Below, in pieces: positions 7,053 to 14,989 of a stretch of 15,832 nt of DNA. This DNA comes from Gammaproteobacteria bacterium (GTDB taxonomy: Bacteria > Pseudomonadota > Gammaproteobacteria > Eutrophobiales > Eutrophobiaceae): contig JAENIZ010000012.1 of assembly GCA_016844485.1 (NCBI GenBank), positions 1 to 15,832 of the forward strand. The letters are read 5' to 3'. The notes beneath the pieces were generated by a model. It was not told the DNA's origin, searched no databases, and was given only the letters and a program-made list of their open reading frames with translations. The position numbers and the translations under genes were made by a program. Position 1 is the stretch's first letter, and every line of letters starts with the position of its first letter.

Positions 7053-7736
7053 TTAGCTTGCAGCAGTTGTTTCGGTATTGGTGGTCTCTTCATTTTCACC
7101 TTCACCATGCCCGAATACTTCACCTTTAAAAATCCAGACCTTTATGCCGACGACACCGTAGGTTGTATATGCCTCTGCCAGCCCATAATCGATATCTGCG
7201 CGCAGGGTATGTAAAGGTACTCTGCCTTCGCGATACCATTCCGAACGCGCAATTTCCGCGCCATTCAACCGGCCACTGACATTGATCTTGATGCCCTGTG
7301 CACCCAGTCGCATAGTGTTCGTCACTGCACGTTTCATTGCACGGCGAAACATGATGCGCCGTTCAATCTGCTGCGCCACACTTTCGGCGACCAGATAGGC
7401 ATCCAGTTCCGGTTTACGGATTTCTTCTACACTGACTGTTGCCGGTACACCCATCATTTTTGATATTTCCATGCGCAGACGTTCTATATCTTCGCCCTTC
7501 TTGCCAATCACGATGCCAGGCCTTGCCGTATGAATAATGATCTTTGCGTTATTTGCCGGACGCTCAATCTGGATACGGCTTACAGATGCATTTGCAAGTT
7601 TCTTGCGTAAATATTCGCGCACCCGTAAATCCGTATTCAGAAATTTCGCATAATTCTTGGAATCGGCATACCATGTGGATGTCCAGTCCTTGATAATGCC
7701 AAGACGCATTCCTGTTGGATGTACTTTTTGTCCCAT
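7053..7736 (-). CDS. rpsC: 30S ribosomal protein S3
   Basis: S3 forms the mRNA entry pore with S4 and S5 and has helicase-related roles at the tunnel mouth. The 227-residue product (E. coli 233) has the N-terminal GQKVHPTGMRLGI. A KH domain with the VIGKKGEDIERLR (GxxG) loop lies near residues 76-88. The C-terminal domain carries RRAMKRAV, GIKINVSGRLNGAEIARSEW and the signature LHTLRADIDYG. The last 19 residues form a Glu/Thr/Gly-rich acidic tail ending TETTAAS, a variable region in the family. It lies seven bases after rplV. Confidence 0.98.
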   Translation of the reverse strand: MGQKVHPTGMRLGIIKDWTSTWYADSKNYAKFLNTDLRVREYLRKKLANASVSRIQIERPANNAKIIIHTARPGIVIGKKGEDIERLRMEISKMMGVPATVSVEEIRKPELDAYLVAESVAQQIERRIMFRRAMKRAVTNTMRLGAQGIKINVSGRLNGAEIARSEWYREGRVPLHTLRADIDYGLAEAYTTYGVVGIKVWIFKGEVFGHGEGENEETTNTETTAAS

Positions 7737-7743
7737 TACACTC

Positions 7744-8079
7744 TCACTCTTCTGTCTCAGCGATCGTTACCGTAACATGGCTGGATCTTTTTAATATTTT
7801 GTCTGCCCTGCCACGTGCCCTGGTCCGCAGACGTTTCATGGTCGGTCCCTGATCAATACAAATCGATTGCACTTTCAACACGTCGATATCAACGCCGTCA
7901 TTATGTTCAGCATTGGCAATAGCGGATTCCAGTACCTTCTTTATTACCGCAGCAGACTTCTTGTTGCTAAAGGCGAGAATATTCAATGCCCGATCCACGG
8001 GGAGACCCCGGATTTGATCCGCCACAAGGCGCATCTTTCGTGGTGACAACCTTGTATATTTCAATGTTGCTGTAGTCAT
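7744..8079 (-). CDS. rplV: 50S ribosomal protein L22
   Basis: L22 spans the large subunit and its beta-hairpin lines the peptide exit tunnel constriction. The product is 111 residues (E. coli 110), with SPRKMRLVADQIRG near the N-terminus and the hairpin region GPTMKRLRTRARGRAD followed by KRSSHVTVTI. The Met-Lys-Arg at the hairpin tip, deleted in known macrolide-resistant mutants, is intact. Its ATG overlaps the rpsS stop by four bases (ATGA, 8076-8079), implying coupling. Confidence 0.98.
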   Translation of the reverse strand: MTTATLKYTRLSPRKMRLVADQIRGLPVDRALNILAFSNKKSAAVIKKVLESAIANAEHNDGVDIDVLKVQSICIDQGPTMKRLRTRARGRADKILKRSSHVTVTIAETEE

Positions 8080-8363
8080 GATGTTTCTACAGTAACTACT
8101 TTTTTATCCGCGCTATGTCCACGGAATGTGCGCGTCAGGGCAAACTCACCTAATTTATGTCCAACCATATTTTCAGTAATAAAAACCGGCATATGGTCCC
8201 GGCCGTTATGTACGGCAATCGTCAGACCCACCATATCCGGGATAATCATCGAACGGCGTGACCAGGTTTTTATCGGCCGCTTGTCATTTTTTTCTCTTGC
8301 GACTTCAACTTTTTTCAGCAGATGATAATCAACAAACGGACCTTTTTTAATTGAACGTGCCAC
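8076..8363 (-). CDS. rpsS: 30S ribosomal protein S19
   Basis: S19 is a head protein that pairs with S13 near the A and P sites. The product is 95 residues (E. coli 92). ARSIKKGPFVDYHLLKKV opens the protein. It continues with TWSRRSMIIPDMVGLTIAVHNGRDHMPVFITENMVGHKLGEFALTRTFRGH, which covers the family signature. The gene follows rplB after 11 bases and overlaps rplV by four. Confidence 0.98.
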   Translation of the reverse strand: MARSIKKGPFVDYHLLKKVEVAREKNDKRPIKTWSRRSMIIPDMVGLTIAVHNGRDHMPVFITENMVGHKLGEFALTRTFRGHSADKKVVTVETS

Positions 8364-8374
8364 AGTTTTCCCCG

Positions 8375-9199
8375 TTATTTCTCACGCCTGCGAATGATAA
8401 AATTATTAGAGCGTTTATTCCTGCGCGTCTTGTAACCTTTTGTCGGTTGTCCCCACGGGCTGACCGGATGCCGCCCTCCCGACGTCTTGCCTTCACCACC
8501 GCCATGAGGATGATCCACCGGATTCATTGCAACACCACGTACCGTCGGACGAATACCACGCCAGCGTTTGGCACCAGCTTTCCCAAAGGCTTCCAGTGAA
8601 TGTTCTATATTTCCTACTTCGCCTATTGTGGCGCGACAATCCGACAACACCTTGCGCATCTCTCCGGAACGCAACCGCAACGTTGCATGTATCCCCTCGC
8701 GCGCCATCAATTGCACGCCGGCGCCGGCGCTGCGTGCGATCTGTGCGCCTTTGCCCGGTTTCATTTCCACACAATGCACAGTCGTGCCTAAAGGTATATT
8801 ACGCAGTGGCAGACAATTACCGGGTTTTATGGCCGAATTGCTGCCGGACATCAGTTCCGCCCCTTGAGATACTCCTTGAGGGGCAATGATGTAACGGCGT
8901 TCACCATCAGCATATAACAACAATGCAATATGTGCGGACCGGTTCGGATCGTATTCAATACGCTCAACCCTCGCTTGGATATCATCTTTATCGCGTTTAA
9001 AATCTATAATGCGATACCGCTGCTTGGCGCCGCCGCCACGATGCCGCACGGTAATACGTCCCTGATTATTACGACCGGATGTCTTATTCTGTTTTTCCAA
9101 TAATGGCTCATATGGCACACCCTTATATATTTCAGGGTTGTAAATCCTGATCTTTGCCCTGATGCCGGGGGACGTTGGTTTTGGTTTAATTAATGGCAT
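8375..9199 (-). CDS. rplB: 50S ribosomal protein L2
   Basis: L2 is a highly conserved protein needed for subunit association and peptidyl transferase centre organisation. The 274-residue product (E. coli 273) has MPLIKPKPTSPGIRAKI at its start, an OB-fold followed by an SH3-like domain, and the signature NPVDHPHGGGEGK. The first His of that motif, His230, corresponds to E. coli His229, implicated in peptidyl transfer. The C-terminal WGQPTKGYKTRRNKRS tail is normal. It follows rplW after 15 bases. Confidence 0.99.
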   Translation of the reverse strand: MPLIKPKPTSPGIRAKIRIYNPEIYKGVPYEPLLEKQNKTSGRNNQGRITVRHRGGGAKQRYRIIDFKRDKDDIQARVERIEYDPNRSAHIALLLYADGERRYIIAPQGVSQGAELMSGSNSAIKPGNCLPLRNIPLGTTVHCVEMKPGKGAQIARSAGAGVQLMAREGIHATLRLRSGEMRKVLSDCRATIGEVGNIEHSLEAFGKAGAKRWRGIRPTVRGVAMNPVDHPHGGGEGKTSGGRHPVSPWGQPTKGYKTRRNKRSNNFIIRRREK

Positions 9200-9214
9200 T
9201 AGTCATCACAGCAA

Positions 9215-9511
9215 TCACTGCGCCTCCATATAATCAATATCAAAACCGGGTTTTAATTTGACGTAGGCCTTTTTCCAGCCTGCACGACGACCGGGACGTT
9301 GGCCAAATACTTTGTGTTTGCCCTTGACGTTACACACTTGTACTGACTCGACTTCAACTTCAAACATTAATTCAACAGCACGTTTGATCTCCGGCTTGCT
9401 CGCTTGCTTTGTAACCTTGAACACAAATTGCTTTTGTTTATCACCGATCATGGTGCTTTTTTCAGTGATGCGCGGTTCGAGCAATACGTTAATTAACTGT
9501 TCCTGGTTCAT
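9215..9511 (-). CDS. rplW: 50S ribosomal protein L23
   Basis: L23 sits at the exit tunnel and is the main docking point for trigger factor and SRP. From the ATG at 9511 the product is 98 residues (E. coli 100) and begins MNQEQLINVLLEPRITEKST. An in-frame GTG at 9520 would add three residues. The ATG is preferred because it aligns with the family N-terminus, forms an ATGA overlap with the rplD stop, and is better spaced from the GGAG upstream, which lies only two bases from the GTG. Typical elements are FVFKVTKQASKPEIKRAVE, FEVEVESVQVCNVKGK and RRAGWKKAYVKL. Confidence 0.95.
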   Translation of the reverse strand: MNQEQLINVLLEPRITEKSTMIGDKQKQFVFKVTKQASKPEIKRAVELMFEVEVESVQVCNVKGKHKVFGQRPGRRAGWKKAYVKLKPGFDIDYMEAQ

Positions 9512-10125
9512 ATCAGCCACTTCTCCACCTTTTCAAGCGCGCCCTTGGTTATTAATACCTTTTCAAACCCGATCAGATTATAAGGATTGATCTGCATGGT
9601 ATTGATCACGTCAACACGCGGGACATTTCTTGCCGCAAGACTGAGGTTATCTGTCATTTCATCTGTAACGATCAACACTTCATCCAGATCCATGGCATGC
9701 AGCTTTTCCACAAATGCCTTGGTCCTGGGTTTATCAAGCGTAAATTCATCAACCAATACCAATCTTTCCTGGCGTGCGAGTTCTGACAGGATCGAGCGCA
9801 TGGCCCCACGGTACATTTTCTTGTTCACCTTTTGTGAATGATCGCGCGGCCTTGCGGCGAAGGTAACACCGCCGCCGCGCCACAGTGGACTGCGGATTGT
9901 ACCGGCGCGTGCCCGGCCAAGTCCTTTTTGCCGCCAGGGTTTTCTGCCCCCGCCCCTGACATCCGATCGGTTCTTTTGCGCCTTGGTCCCGGAACGTGCC
10001 CCTGCCATATAGGCGGTTACCACCTGATGGATCAGGGCTTCATTAAAATCAGCTGCGAAGACACTGTCGGCAACCTTCATCTTGCCTGCCGTTTTTTTCC
10101 CGGATTTATGCAGCTTTAGTTCCAT
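9508..10125 (-). CDS. rplD: 50S ribosomal protein L4
   Basis: L4 has an extended loop lining the exit tunnel; in E. coli it also represses its own S10 operon through the leader upstream of rpsJ. From the ATG at 10125 it is 205 residues (E. coli 201), beginning MELKLHKSGK as in the family. A GTG at 10143 would add six residues and overlap rplC; it was rejected. A GAGGATGATGAG ribosome binding site lies between the rplC stop and this ATG. The tunnel loop GGRKPWRQKGLGRARAG is intact, the region where macrolide-resistance substitutions occur. With only six bases between tuf and rpsJ the E. coli type of L4-controlled leader is absent. Confidence 0.96.
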   Translation of the reverse strand: MELKLHKSGKKTAGKMKVADSVFAADFNEALIHQVVTAYMAGARSGTKAQKNRSDVRGGGRKPWRQKGLGRARAGTIRSPLWRGGGVTFAARPRDHSQKVNKKMYRGAMRSILSELARQERLVLVDEFTLDKPRTKAFVEKLHAMDLDEVLIVTDEMTDNLSLAARNVPRVDVINTMQINPYNLIGFEKVLITKGALEKVEKWLI

Positions 10126-10135
10126 CTCATCATCC

Positions 10136-10780
10136 TCAGACACGGCTCTTTACTGCCGGTTTGACCAGAACCTTGCCGCCTTTAGCGCCCGGCACTGCCC
10201 CCTTGATTAACAAAAGATTTCTTGAGCTATCGACCCTGACAATTTCGAGATTTTGTGTGGTTCGATAATCGTTACCCAAATGTCCTGCCATTTTCTTGCC
10301 TTTGAAGACACGTCCCGGCGATTGATTTTGCCCGATTGAACCCGGGGTCCGGTGCGACAGTGAATTACCATGAGATGCATCGCCCATACGGAAATGATGC
10401 CGCTTGATAGTACCGGCAAATCCTTTACCTATCGTAATACCCGAAACATCCACCATCTGGCCGCTTTTAAAAATATCCACTTTAATTTCACTGCCAGGAG
10501 TTAATTCCTTGCCTTCTTCTTCTTGCAGACGGAACTCAGCCAGACCATCTCCGGCCTCAACCCCGGCCTTGGCAAAAATACCTGTGAGAGCTTTATTTAC
10601 CCTGGCCGGTTTTTTACTGCCCCAGGCGACCTGAACAGCACGATAACCATCCTTGTCAGGATCGGTCAGGCGTGTAACCCGATTGGGGCTTGCTTCAATC
10701 ACTGTTACGGAGATCGACCGGCCTTCTTCAGTAAAGACCTGTGTCATACCCCGTTTGCGTCCTATAATTCCGATTGTCAT
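10136..10780 (-). CDS. rplC: 50S ribosomal protein L3
   Basis: L3 is an early assembly protein that reaches toward the peptidyl transferase centre. The product is 214 residues (E. coli 209). The N-terminus IGIIGRKRGMTQVFTEEG and the loop GNSLSHRTPGSIGQNQSPGR are family hallmarks; Gln151 corresponds to the E. coli glutamine methylated by PrmB. Codon use (read by hand over about the first 170 codons) is mixed: two GGG among 25 Gly codons and one ACG among 11 Thr codons. It serves as the local reference against which tuf stands out. It follows rpsJ after 16 bases. Confidence 0.98.
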   Translation of the reverse strand: MTIGIIGRKRGMTQVFTEEGRSISVTVIEASPNRVTRLTDPDKDGYRAVQVAWGSKKPARVNKALTGIFAKAGVEAGDGLAEFRLQEEEGKELTPGSEIKVDIFKSGQMVDVSGITIGKGFAGTIKRHHFRMGDASHGNSLSHRTPGSIGQNQSPGRVFKGKKMAGHLGNDYRTTQNLEIVRVDSSRNLLLIKGAVPGAKGGKVLVKPAVKSRV

Positions 10781-10796
10781 TGCTCAATCCTATACA

Positions 10797-11111
10797 TCAG
10801 CTCAATTTGATCTGCACATCCACACCCGCAGCCAGATCCAGTTTCATCAATGCATCAACGGTTTTGTCCGTTGGATTGACGATATCCAGCAGGCGTTTGT
10901 GGGTCCGAATCTCATACTGGTCACGCGCATCTTTATCTACATGGGGCGAAATAAGGACGGTAAACCGTTCTTTCTTGGTCGGTAAAGGAATAGGCCCTTT
11001 GACCTGTGCACCGGTGCGACGCGCAGTCTCCACGATCTCGCGCGTCGACTGATCGATCAACCGGTGATCAAAGGCCTTAAGGCGTATGCGTATGACCTGT
11101 TTCTCTGCCAT
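10797..11111 (-). CDS. rpsJ: 30S ribosomal protein S10
   Basis: S10 is a head protein of the small subunit and, as NusE, part of the NusB-dependent antitermination complex. The product is 104 residues (E. coli 103). RIRLKAFDHRLIDQSTREIVETARRTGAQ, the IPLPTKKERFTVLISPHVDKDARDQYEIRTHKR stretch and the end LDLAAGVDVQIKLS are all conserved. It starts six bases after the tuf stop with no leader between, so it is transcribed with the str genes rather than from an S10 promoter of its own. Confidence 0.98.
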   Translation of the reverse strand: MAEKQVIRIRLKAFDHRLIDQSTREIVETARRTGAQVKGPIPLPTKKERFTVLISPHVDKDARDQYEIRTHKRLLDIVNPTDKTVDALMKLDLAAGVDVQIKLS

Positions 11112-11117
11112 GGTTTC

Positions 11118-12317
11118 TTACTCAATGATCTTGGTTACGACGCCGGCACCCACGGTGCGGCCACCCTCACGAATTGCAAAACGCGACCCGTCCTCCATCG
11201 CAATCGGCGAGATTAATGCCACATTAATTTTTACATTATCTCCTGGCATCACCATCTCCGTGCCCTTAGGCAACTCCGTTGCACCCGTCACGTCCGTCGT
11301 TCGAAAGTAAAACTGCGGCCGGTAGTTGCTGAAAAATGGAGTGTGCCGCCCACCCTCTTCCTTGGACAGCACATATACTTCCGCTTCAAATTTCGTGTGT
11401 GGCGTGATCGTCCCCGGTTTGCCCAGCACCTGGCCGCGCTCCACTTCTTCGCGCTTGGTGCCACGTAGCAATACCCCCACGTTGTCCCCCGCCTGCCCCT
11501 GGTCCAGGAGCTTCCTGAACATTTCCACACCAGTACACACGGTCTTCGTGGTAGGTTTTATCCCCACAATCTCCACTTCGTCCCCCACCTTGATAACCCC
11601 GCGCTCAATGCGCCCCGTCACTACCGTGCCACGGCCCGAGATCGAGAATACGTCTTCTATCGGCATCAGAAACGGCTTGTCGATCTCGCGCACCGGCTCC
11701 GGGATGTAGCCGTCCAGCGCCGCATATAATTCATCAATCTTCTTGACCCACGCCTCGTCCCCCGTGATCGCCTTGGTCGCCGAGCCCCGGATGATCGGCG
11801 TGTCGTCCCCCGGAAACCCGTATTTATTGAGCAGGTCTCTGACTTCCATCTCCACCAGCTCCAACAGCTCTGGGTCGTCCACCAGATCGCACTTGTTCAA
11901 CCACACCACAACCTTCGGTACGTTGACCTGCTTCGCCAACAGCACATGTTCCCGCGTCTGTGGCATCGGCCCGTCAACCGCCGACACCACCAGAATCGCC
12001 CCGTCCATCTGCGCCGCACCCGTGATCATGTTCTTCACGTAGTCCGCATGCCCAGGACAGTCCACGTGCGCGTAGTGCCGGTTCTGCGTCGAATACTCTA
12101 CATGCGACGTCGCAATCGTCAGAATCTTGGTCGCATCACGACGTCCCTGACTCTCGGACGCCTTCGCTACTTCGTCATACGGCACATACTTTCCCCACCC
12201 GTGGTCGGCGCTTACCTTCGTCAACGCCGCCGTCAGCGTCGTCTTCCCGTGATCCACATGACCTATCGTCCCTACGTTTACGTGCGGCTTCGTTCTTGCA
12301 AATTTCTCCTTGGACAC
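11118..12317 (-). CDS. tuf: Elongation factor Tu with divergent switch I loop
   Basis: EF-Tu delivers aminoacyl-tRNA to the ribosomal A site using GTP. It starts at GTG (12317) with a GAGG site nine bases upstream, 32 bases after fusA. The G domain has GHVDHGKT (19-26), DCPGH (86-90), NKCD (141-144) and GSATKA (178-183); domains 2 and 3 are conventional (RGTVVTGRIERG, GGRHTPFF, YRPQFYFRTTDVTG, REGGRTVGAG). The effector loop is not: between the P-loop and HVEY there are five more residues than in E. coli, with a GRRDATKILTI stretch where RGITI is expected. The catalytic Thr is kept as Thr67 and the catalytic His as His90. This insertion accounts for the whole length difference (399 versus 394). 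By hand count about 19 of 39 Gly codons are GGG and about 25 of 34 Thr codons are ACG, unlike the neighbours. I infer a transferred gene; identity as EF-Tu is certain. Confidence 0.98.
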   Translation of the reverse strand: MSKEKFARTKPHVNVGTIGHVDHGKTTLTAALTKVSADHGWGKYVPYDEVAKASESQGRRDATKILTIATSHVEYSTQNRHYAHVDCPGHADYVKNMITGAAQMDGAILVVSAVDGPMPQTREHVLLAKQVNVPKVVVWLNKCDLVDDPELLELVEMEVRDLLNKYGFPGDDTPIIRGSATKAITGDEAWVKKIDELYAALDGYIPEPVREIDKPFLMPIEDVFSISGRGTVVTGRIERGVIKVGDEVEIVGIKPTTKTVCTGVEMFRKLLDQGQAGDNVGVLLRGTKREEVERGQVLGKPGTITPHTKFEAEVYVLSKEEGGRHTPFFSNYRPQFYFRTTDVTGATELPKGTEMVMPGDNVKINVALISPIAMEDGSRFAIREGGRTVGAGVVTKIIE

Positions 12318-12349
12318 GGTGTTTTACCTCTTTTTATCTTATTAAATTA

Positions 12350-14449
12350 CTAATTCTTTTTAACAATACTCTCGGCAATACTGGCCGGGACTTCATGATA
12401 TTTTGCGAACTCCATGGTATAAGTAGCGCGGCCCTGCGTGGCCGAACGCAGATCTGTGGCATAGCCGAACATTTCACCCAGCGGTACTTCGGCACGAACG
12501 ATCTTGCCCGCAGGCGAATCCTCTGTTCCTTGCAATATGCCGCGGCGACGGTTCAGATCCCCGTTGACCGCCCCCAGATAGTCTTCAGGGGTGACAACCT
12601 CAACCTTCATCACCGGTTCAAGTAATACCGGCTTGGCCCTGATGGCCCCTTCTTTAAAACCTATGGAGCCGGCGATCTTAAAGGCCATTTCGCTGGAGTC
12701 AACATCATGATATGAGCCGTCATGTACTGTTACTTTGACATCGACCACCGGGAAGCCTGCGACAATACCGTTTTCCATCTGCCCCCTGATACCTTTATCA
12801 ATAGCTGAGATATATTCTTTGGGGATAACGCCACCGACAATGCCGTTCACAAATTCATAACCTGCACCACGCTCCTGTGGTTCGATCTTGAGTACGACAT
12901 GGCCGTATTGACCCCGGCCACCGGATTGACGGACAAATTTGCCTTCGGCCTCTTCAATCGTCTTACGAATCGTTTCGCGATAGGCGACCTGGGGTTTACC
13001 GACATTGGCTTCGACCTTGAACTCACGTTTCATGCGGTCAACAATAATCTCCAGATGCAACTCACCCATGCCTGAGATAATGGTCTGACCGGACTCCTGG
13101 TCGGTATGCACATGGAAAGAGGGATCCTCCTGGGCAAGTTTGTTCAGGGCAACGCCCATCTTTTCCTGATCCGCCTTGGTTTTGGGTTCAACGGCTACAG
13201 CGATCACCGGATCGGGAAATTCCATTCGTTCCAGAGTGATAACATTGTCAATATCACACAAGGTATCCCCGGTTGTGACTTCTTTCAGGCCCACAGCCGC
13301 GGCAATATCACCCGCACAGACTTCCTTGATCTCTTCACGGCTGTTGGCATGCATCTGCAGAAGACGGCCGATGCGTTCCTTCTTGCTCTTCACCGGGTTA
13401 TAAACTGTAGTACCGGATTGCAGAACACCGGAATACACGCGGAAAAATGTCAATGTCCCAACGAAGGGATCAGTAGCAATCTTAAAGGCGAGGGAGGCAA
13501 ACGGTGCATCATCAGAGGAAGGGCGTTCAGTTTTGGTATTTTTAGCGTCATCCATGATGCCTTTGATAGGAGGAATATCGATCGGGGCCGGCATAAAATC
13601 GATAACAGCGTCAAGCATGGTTTGTACACCCTTGTTTTTGAATGCTGATCCGCACAGCGTCGGGACAATTTCGTTTAACAGGGTTCTGATACGCAATCCT
13701 TTTTTAATTTCTTCCTCTGACAACTCGCCGTGTTCCAGATATTTCTCCATGAGTTCTTCTGATGCCTCTGCTGCTGCTTCCATTATCTGTTCGCGCCATG
13801 CATTGCACAGATCCCTCATGCCTTCAGGGATCTCCTTTTCCTCAAACTTCATCCCCATGGATTCTTCGTCCCAGTAGATGGCCTTCATCTTGATGAGATC
13901 AACGACACCTTCGAATTTCTCTTCTGCCCCTATCGGCAGCTGTATGGGGACGGAAACACTACCCAGACGCTGCTTGATTTGTTTGACGACACGGAGAAAA
14001 TCCGCACCGGCACGATCCATCTTGTTGACAAAGGCGAGACGCGGAACCTTGTATTTATTCGCCTGACGCCAGACGGTCTCAGACTGCGGTTCAACACCCC
14101 CTACGGCACAAAATACAGCGCATGCGCCATCCAGAACACGTAACGACCGTTCTACTTCAATCGTGAAATCGACATGACCAGGGGTATCAATGATATTGAT
14201 TCGGTGTTCCTGATATTGGTTTGCTGTGCCTTTCCAGAAACAGGTCGTGGCCGCCGAGGTTATAGTGATGCCGCGTTCCTGTTCCTGTTCCATCCAGTCC
14301 ATAATTGCAGCACCATCATGGACTTCGCCGATCTTATGCGATACCCCGGTATAATACAGAATACGCTCGGTCGTCGTGGTCTTGCCGGCGTCAATATGGG
14401 CCATGATGCCGATATTGCGGTAACGTTCGATGGGCGTTGTTCTTGGCAT
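12350..14449 (-). CDS. fusA: Elongation factor G
   Basis: EF-G is the GTPase that drives translocation and, with RRF, ribosome recycling. The product is 699 residues (E. coli 704). The G domain shows AHIDAGKT (17-24), the canonical switch I QERGITI ending at 63, DTPGH (88-92) and NKMD (142-145), with CGSAFKNKG as the G5 region. The later domains carry GMGELHLEI and the domain IV tip segment near VHDGSYHDVDSSEMAF. The ATG at 14449 has an AGGA site six bases upstream. Codon use resembles the ribosomal-protein genes, in contrast to tuf next door. It looks like a normal translocation EF-G; no signs of the specialised paralogues were seen. Confidence 0.99.
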   Translation of the reverse strand: MPRTTPIERYRNIGIMAHIDAGKTTTTERILYYTGVSHKIGEVHDGAAIMDWMEQEQERGITITSAATTCFWKGTANQYQEHRINIIDTPGHVDFTIEVERSLRVLDGACAVFCAVGGVEPQSETVWRQANKYKVPRLAFVNKMDRAGADFLRVVKQIKQRLGSVSVPIQLPIGAEEKFEGVVDLIKMKAIYWDEESMGMKFEEKEIPEGMRDLCNAWREQIMEAAAEASEELMEKYLEHGELSEEEIKKGLRIRTLLNEIVPTLCGSAFKNKGVQTMLDAVIDFMPAPIDIPPIKGIMDDAKNTKTERPSSDDAPFASLAFKIATDPFVGTLTFFRVYSGVLQSGTTVYNPVKSKKERIGRLLQMHANSREEIKEVCAGDIAAAVGLKEVTTGDTLCDIDNVITLERMEFPDPVIAVAVEPKTKADQEKMGVALNKLAQEDPSFHVHTDQESGQTIISGMGELHLEIIVDRMKREFKVEANVGKPQVAYRETIRKTIEEAEGKFVRQSGGRGQYGHVVLKIEPQERGAGYEFVNGIVGGVIPKEYISAIDKGIRGQMENGIVAGFPVVDVKVTVHDGSYHDVDSSEMAFKIAGSIGFKEGAIRAKPVLLEPVMKVEVVTPEDYLGAVNGDLNRRRGILQGTEDSPAGKIVRAEVPLGEMFGYATDLRSATQGRATYTMEFAKYHEVPASIAESIVKKN

Positions 14450-14494
14450 GTCTGTTCCTGCTATATATATAATGTCAGCATCGGGTTGATTGCA

Positions 14495-14965
14495 TCACCA
14501 CCGGTAATGGGAAAAGGCCTTGTTGGCCTCAGCCATCTTGTGGGTATCTTCCCGCTTCCTGATTGCGGTGCCTTTGTTTTCACTGGCATCGAGCAGTTCA
14601 CCTGCAAGACGCAAGCCCATATTCTTTTCACCTCTGTGCTTGGAGGCATCAACGAGCCAGCGCATGGCGAGCGTGGCGCTGCGTTCCTGCCTGACTTCCA
14701 CCGGAATTTGATAAGTAGCTCCGCCCACGCGCCTGGATTTGACCTCAACCAGCGGCCGGACATTTTCCAGCGCCTTGGTAAAGATCGCCAATGCGTCTCC
14801 CTTGCCTTTACCGCTTATTTCATCAAGGGCGCCATAGACAATCTTTTCTGCTACGGATTTTTTTCCGCTGCGCATCAGCATATTGATAAATTTCGCCAAC
14901 ACCTGATTTCCGTATTTGGGATCAGGCAGGATTTCCCGTTTTTCAGCGACTCTTCTTCTGGACAT
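14495..14965 (-). CDS. rpsG: 30S ribosomal protein S7
   Basis: S7 nucleates assembly of the small-subunit head and touches the E-site tRNA. The product is 156 residues, the usual bacterial length (E. coli K-12 carries an extended 179-residue form). It begins MSRRRVAEKREILPDPKYGN and holds LAKFINMLMRSGKKSVAEKIVY, RVGGATYQIPVEVR and AMRWLVDASK, all family hallmarks. In E. coli S7 represses str translation by binding a roughly 100-base rpsL-rpsG intercistronic region; here the gap is only 24 bases, so that form of control is unlikely. The ribosome binding site is weak (GAGA). Confidence 0.98.
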   Translation of the reverse strand: MSRRRVAEKREILPDPKYGNQVLAKFINMLMRSGKKSVAEKIVYGALDEISGKGKGDALAIFTKALENVRPLVEVKSRRVGGATYQIPVEVRQERSATLAMRWLVDASKHRGEKNMGLRLAGELLDASENKGTAIRKREDTHKMAEANKAFSHYRW

Positions 14966-14989
14966 GGCGAATCTCGTTAATAAACAGGT

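Noticed and set aside
10781..10796. Possible S10 operon leader or promoter before rplC or rpsJ
   Set aside because: The gaps are only 16 and 6 bases and show no promoter-like boxes.
13106..13648. 180-codon open frame on the plus strand
   Set aside because: Antisense shadow of fusA with no recognisable protein features.
14174..14980. 268-codon open frame on the plus strand
   Set aside because: It lies wholly opposite fusA and rpsG, whose products are unmistakable; the predicted protein resembles nothing and has no convincing start context.
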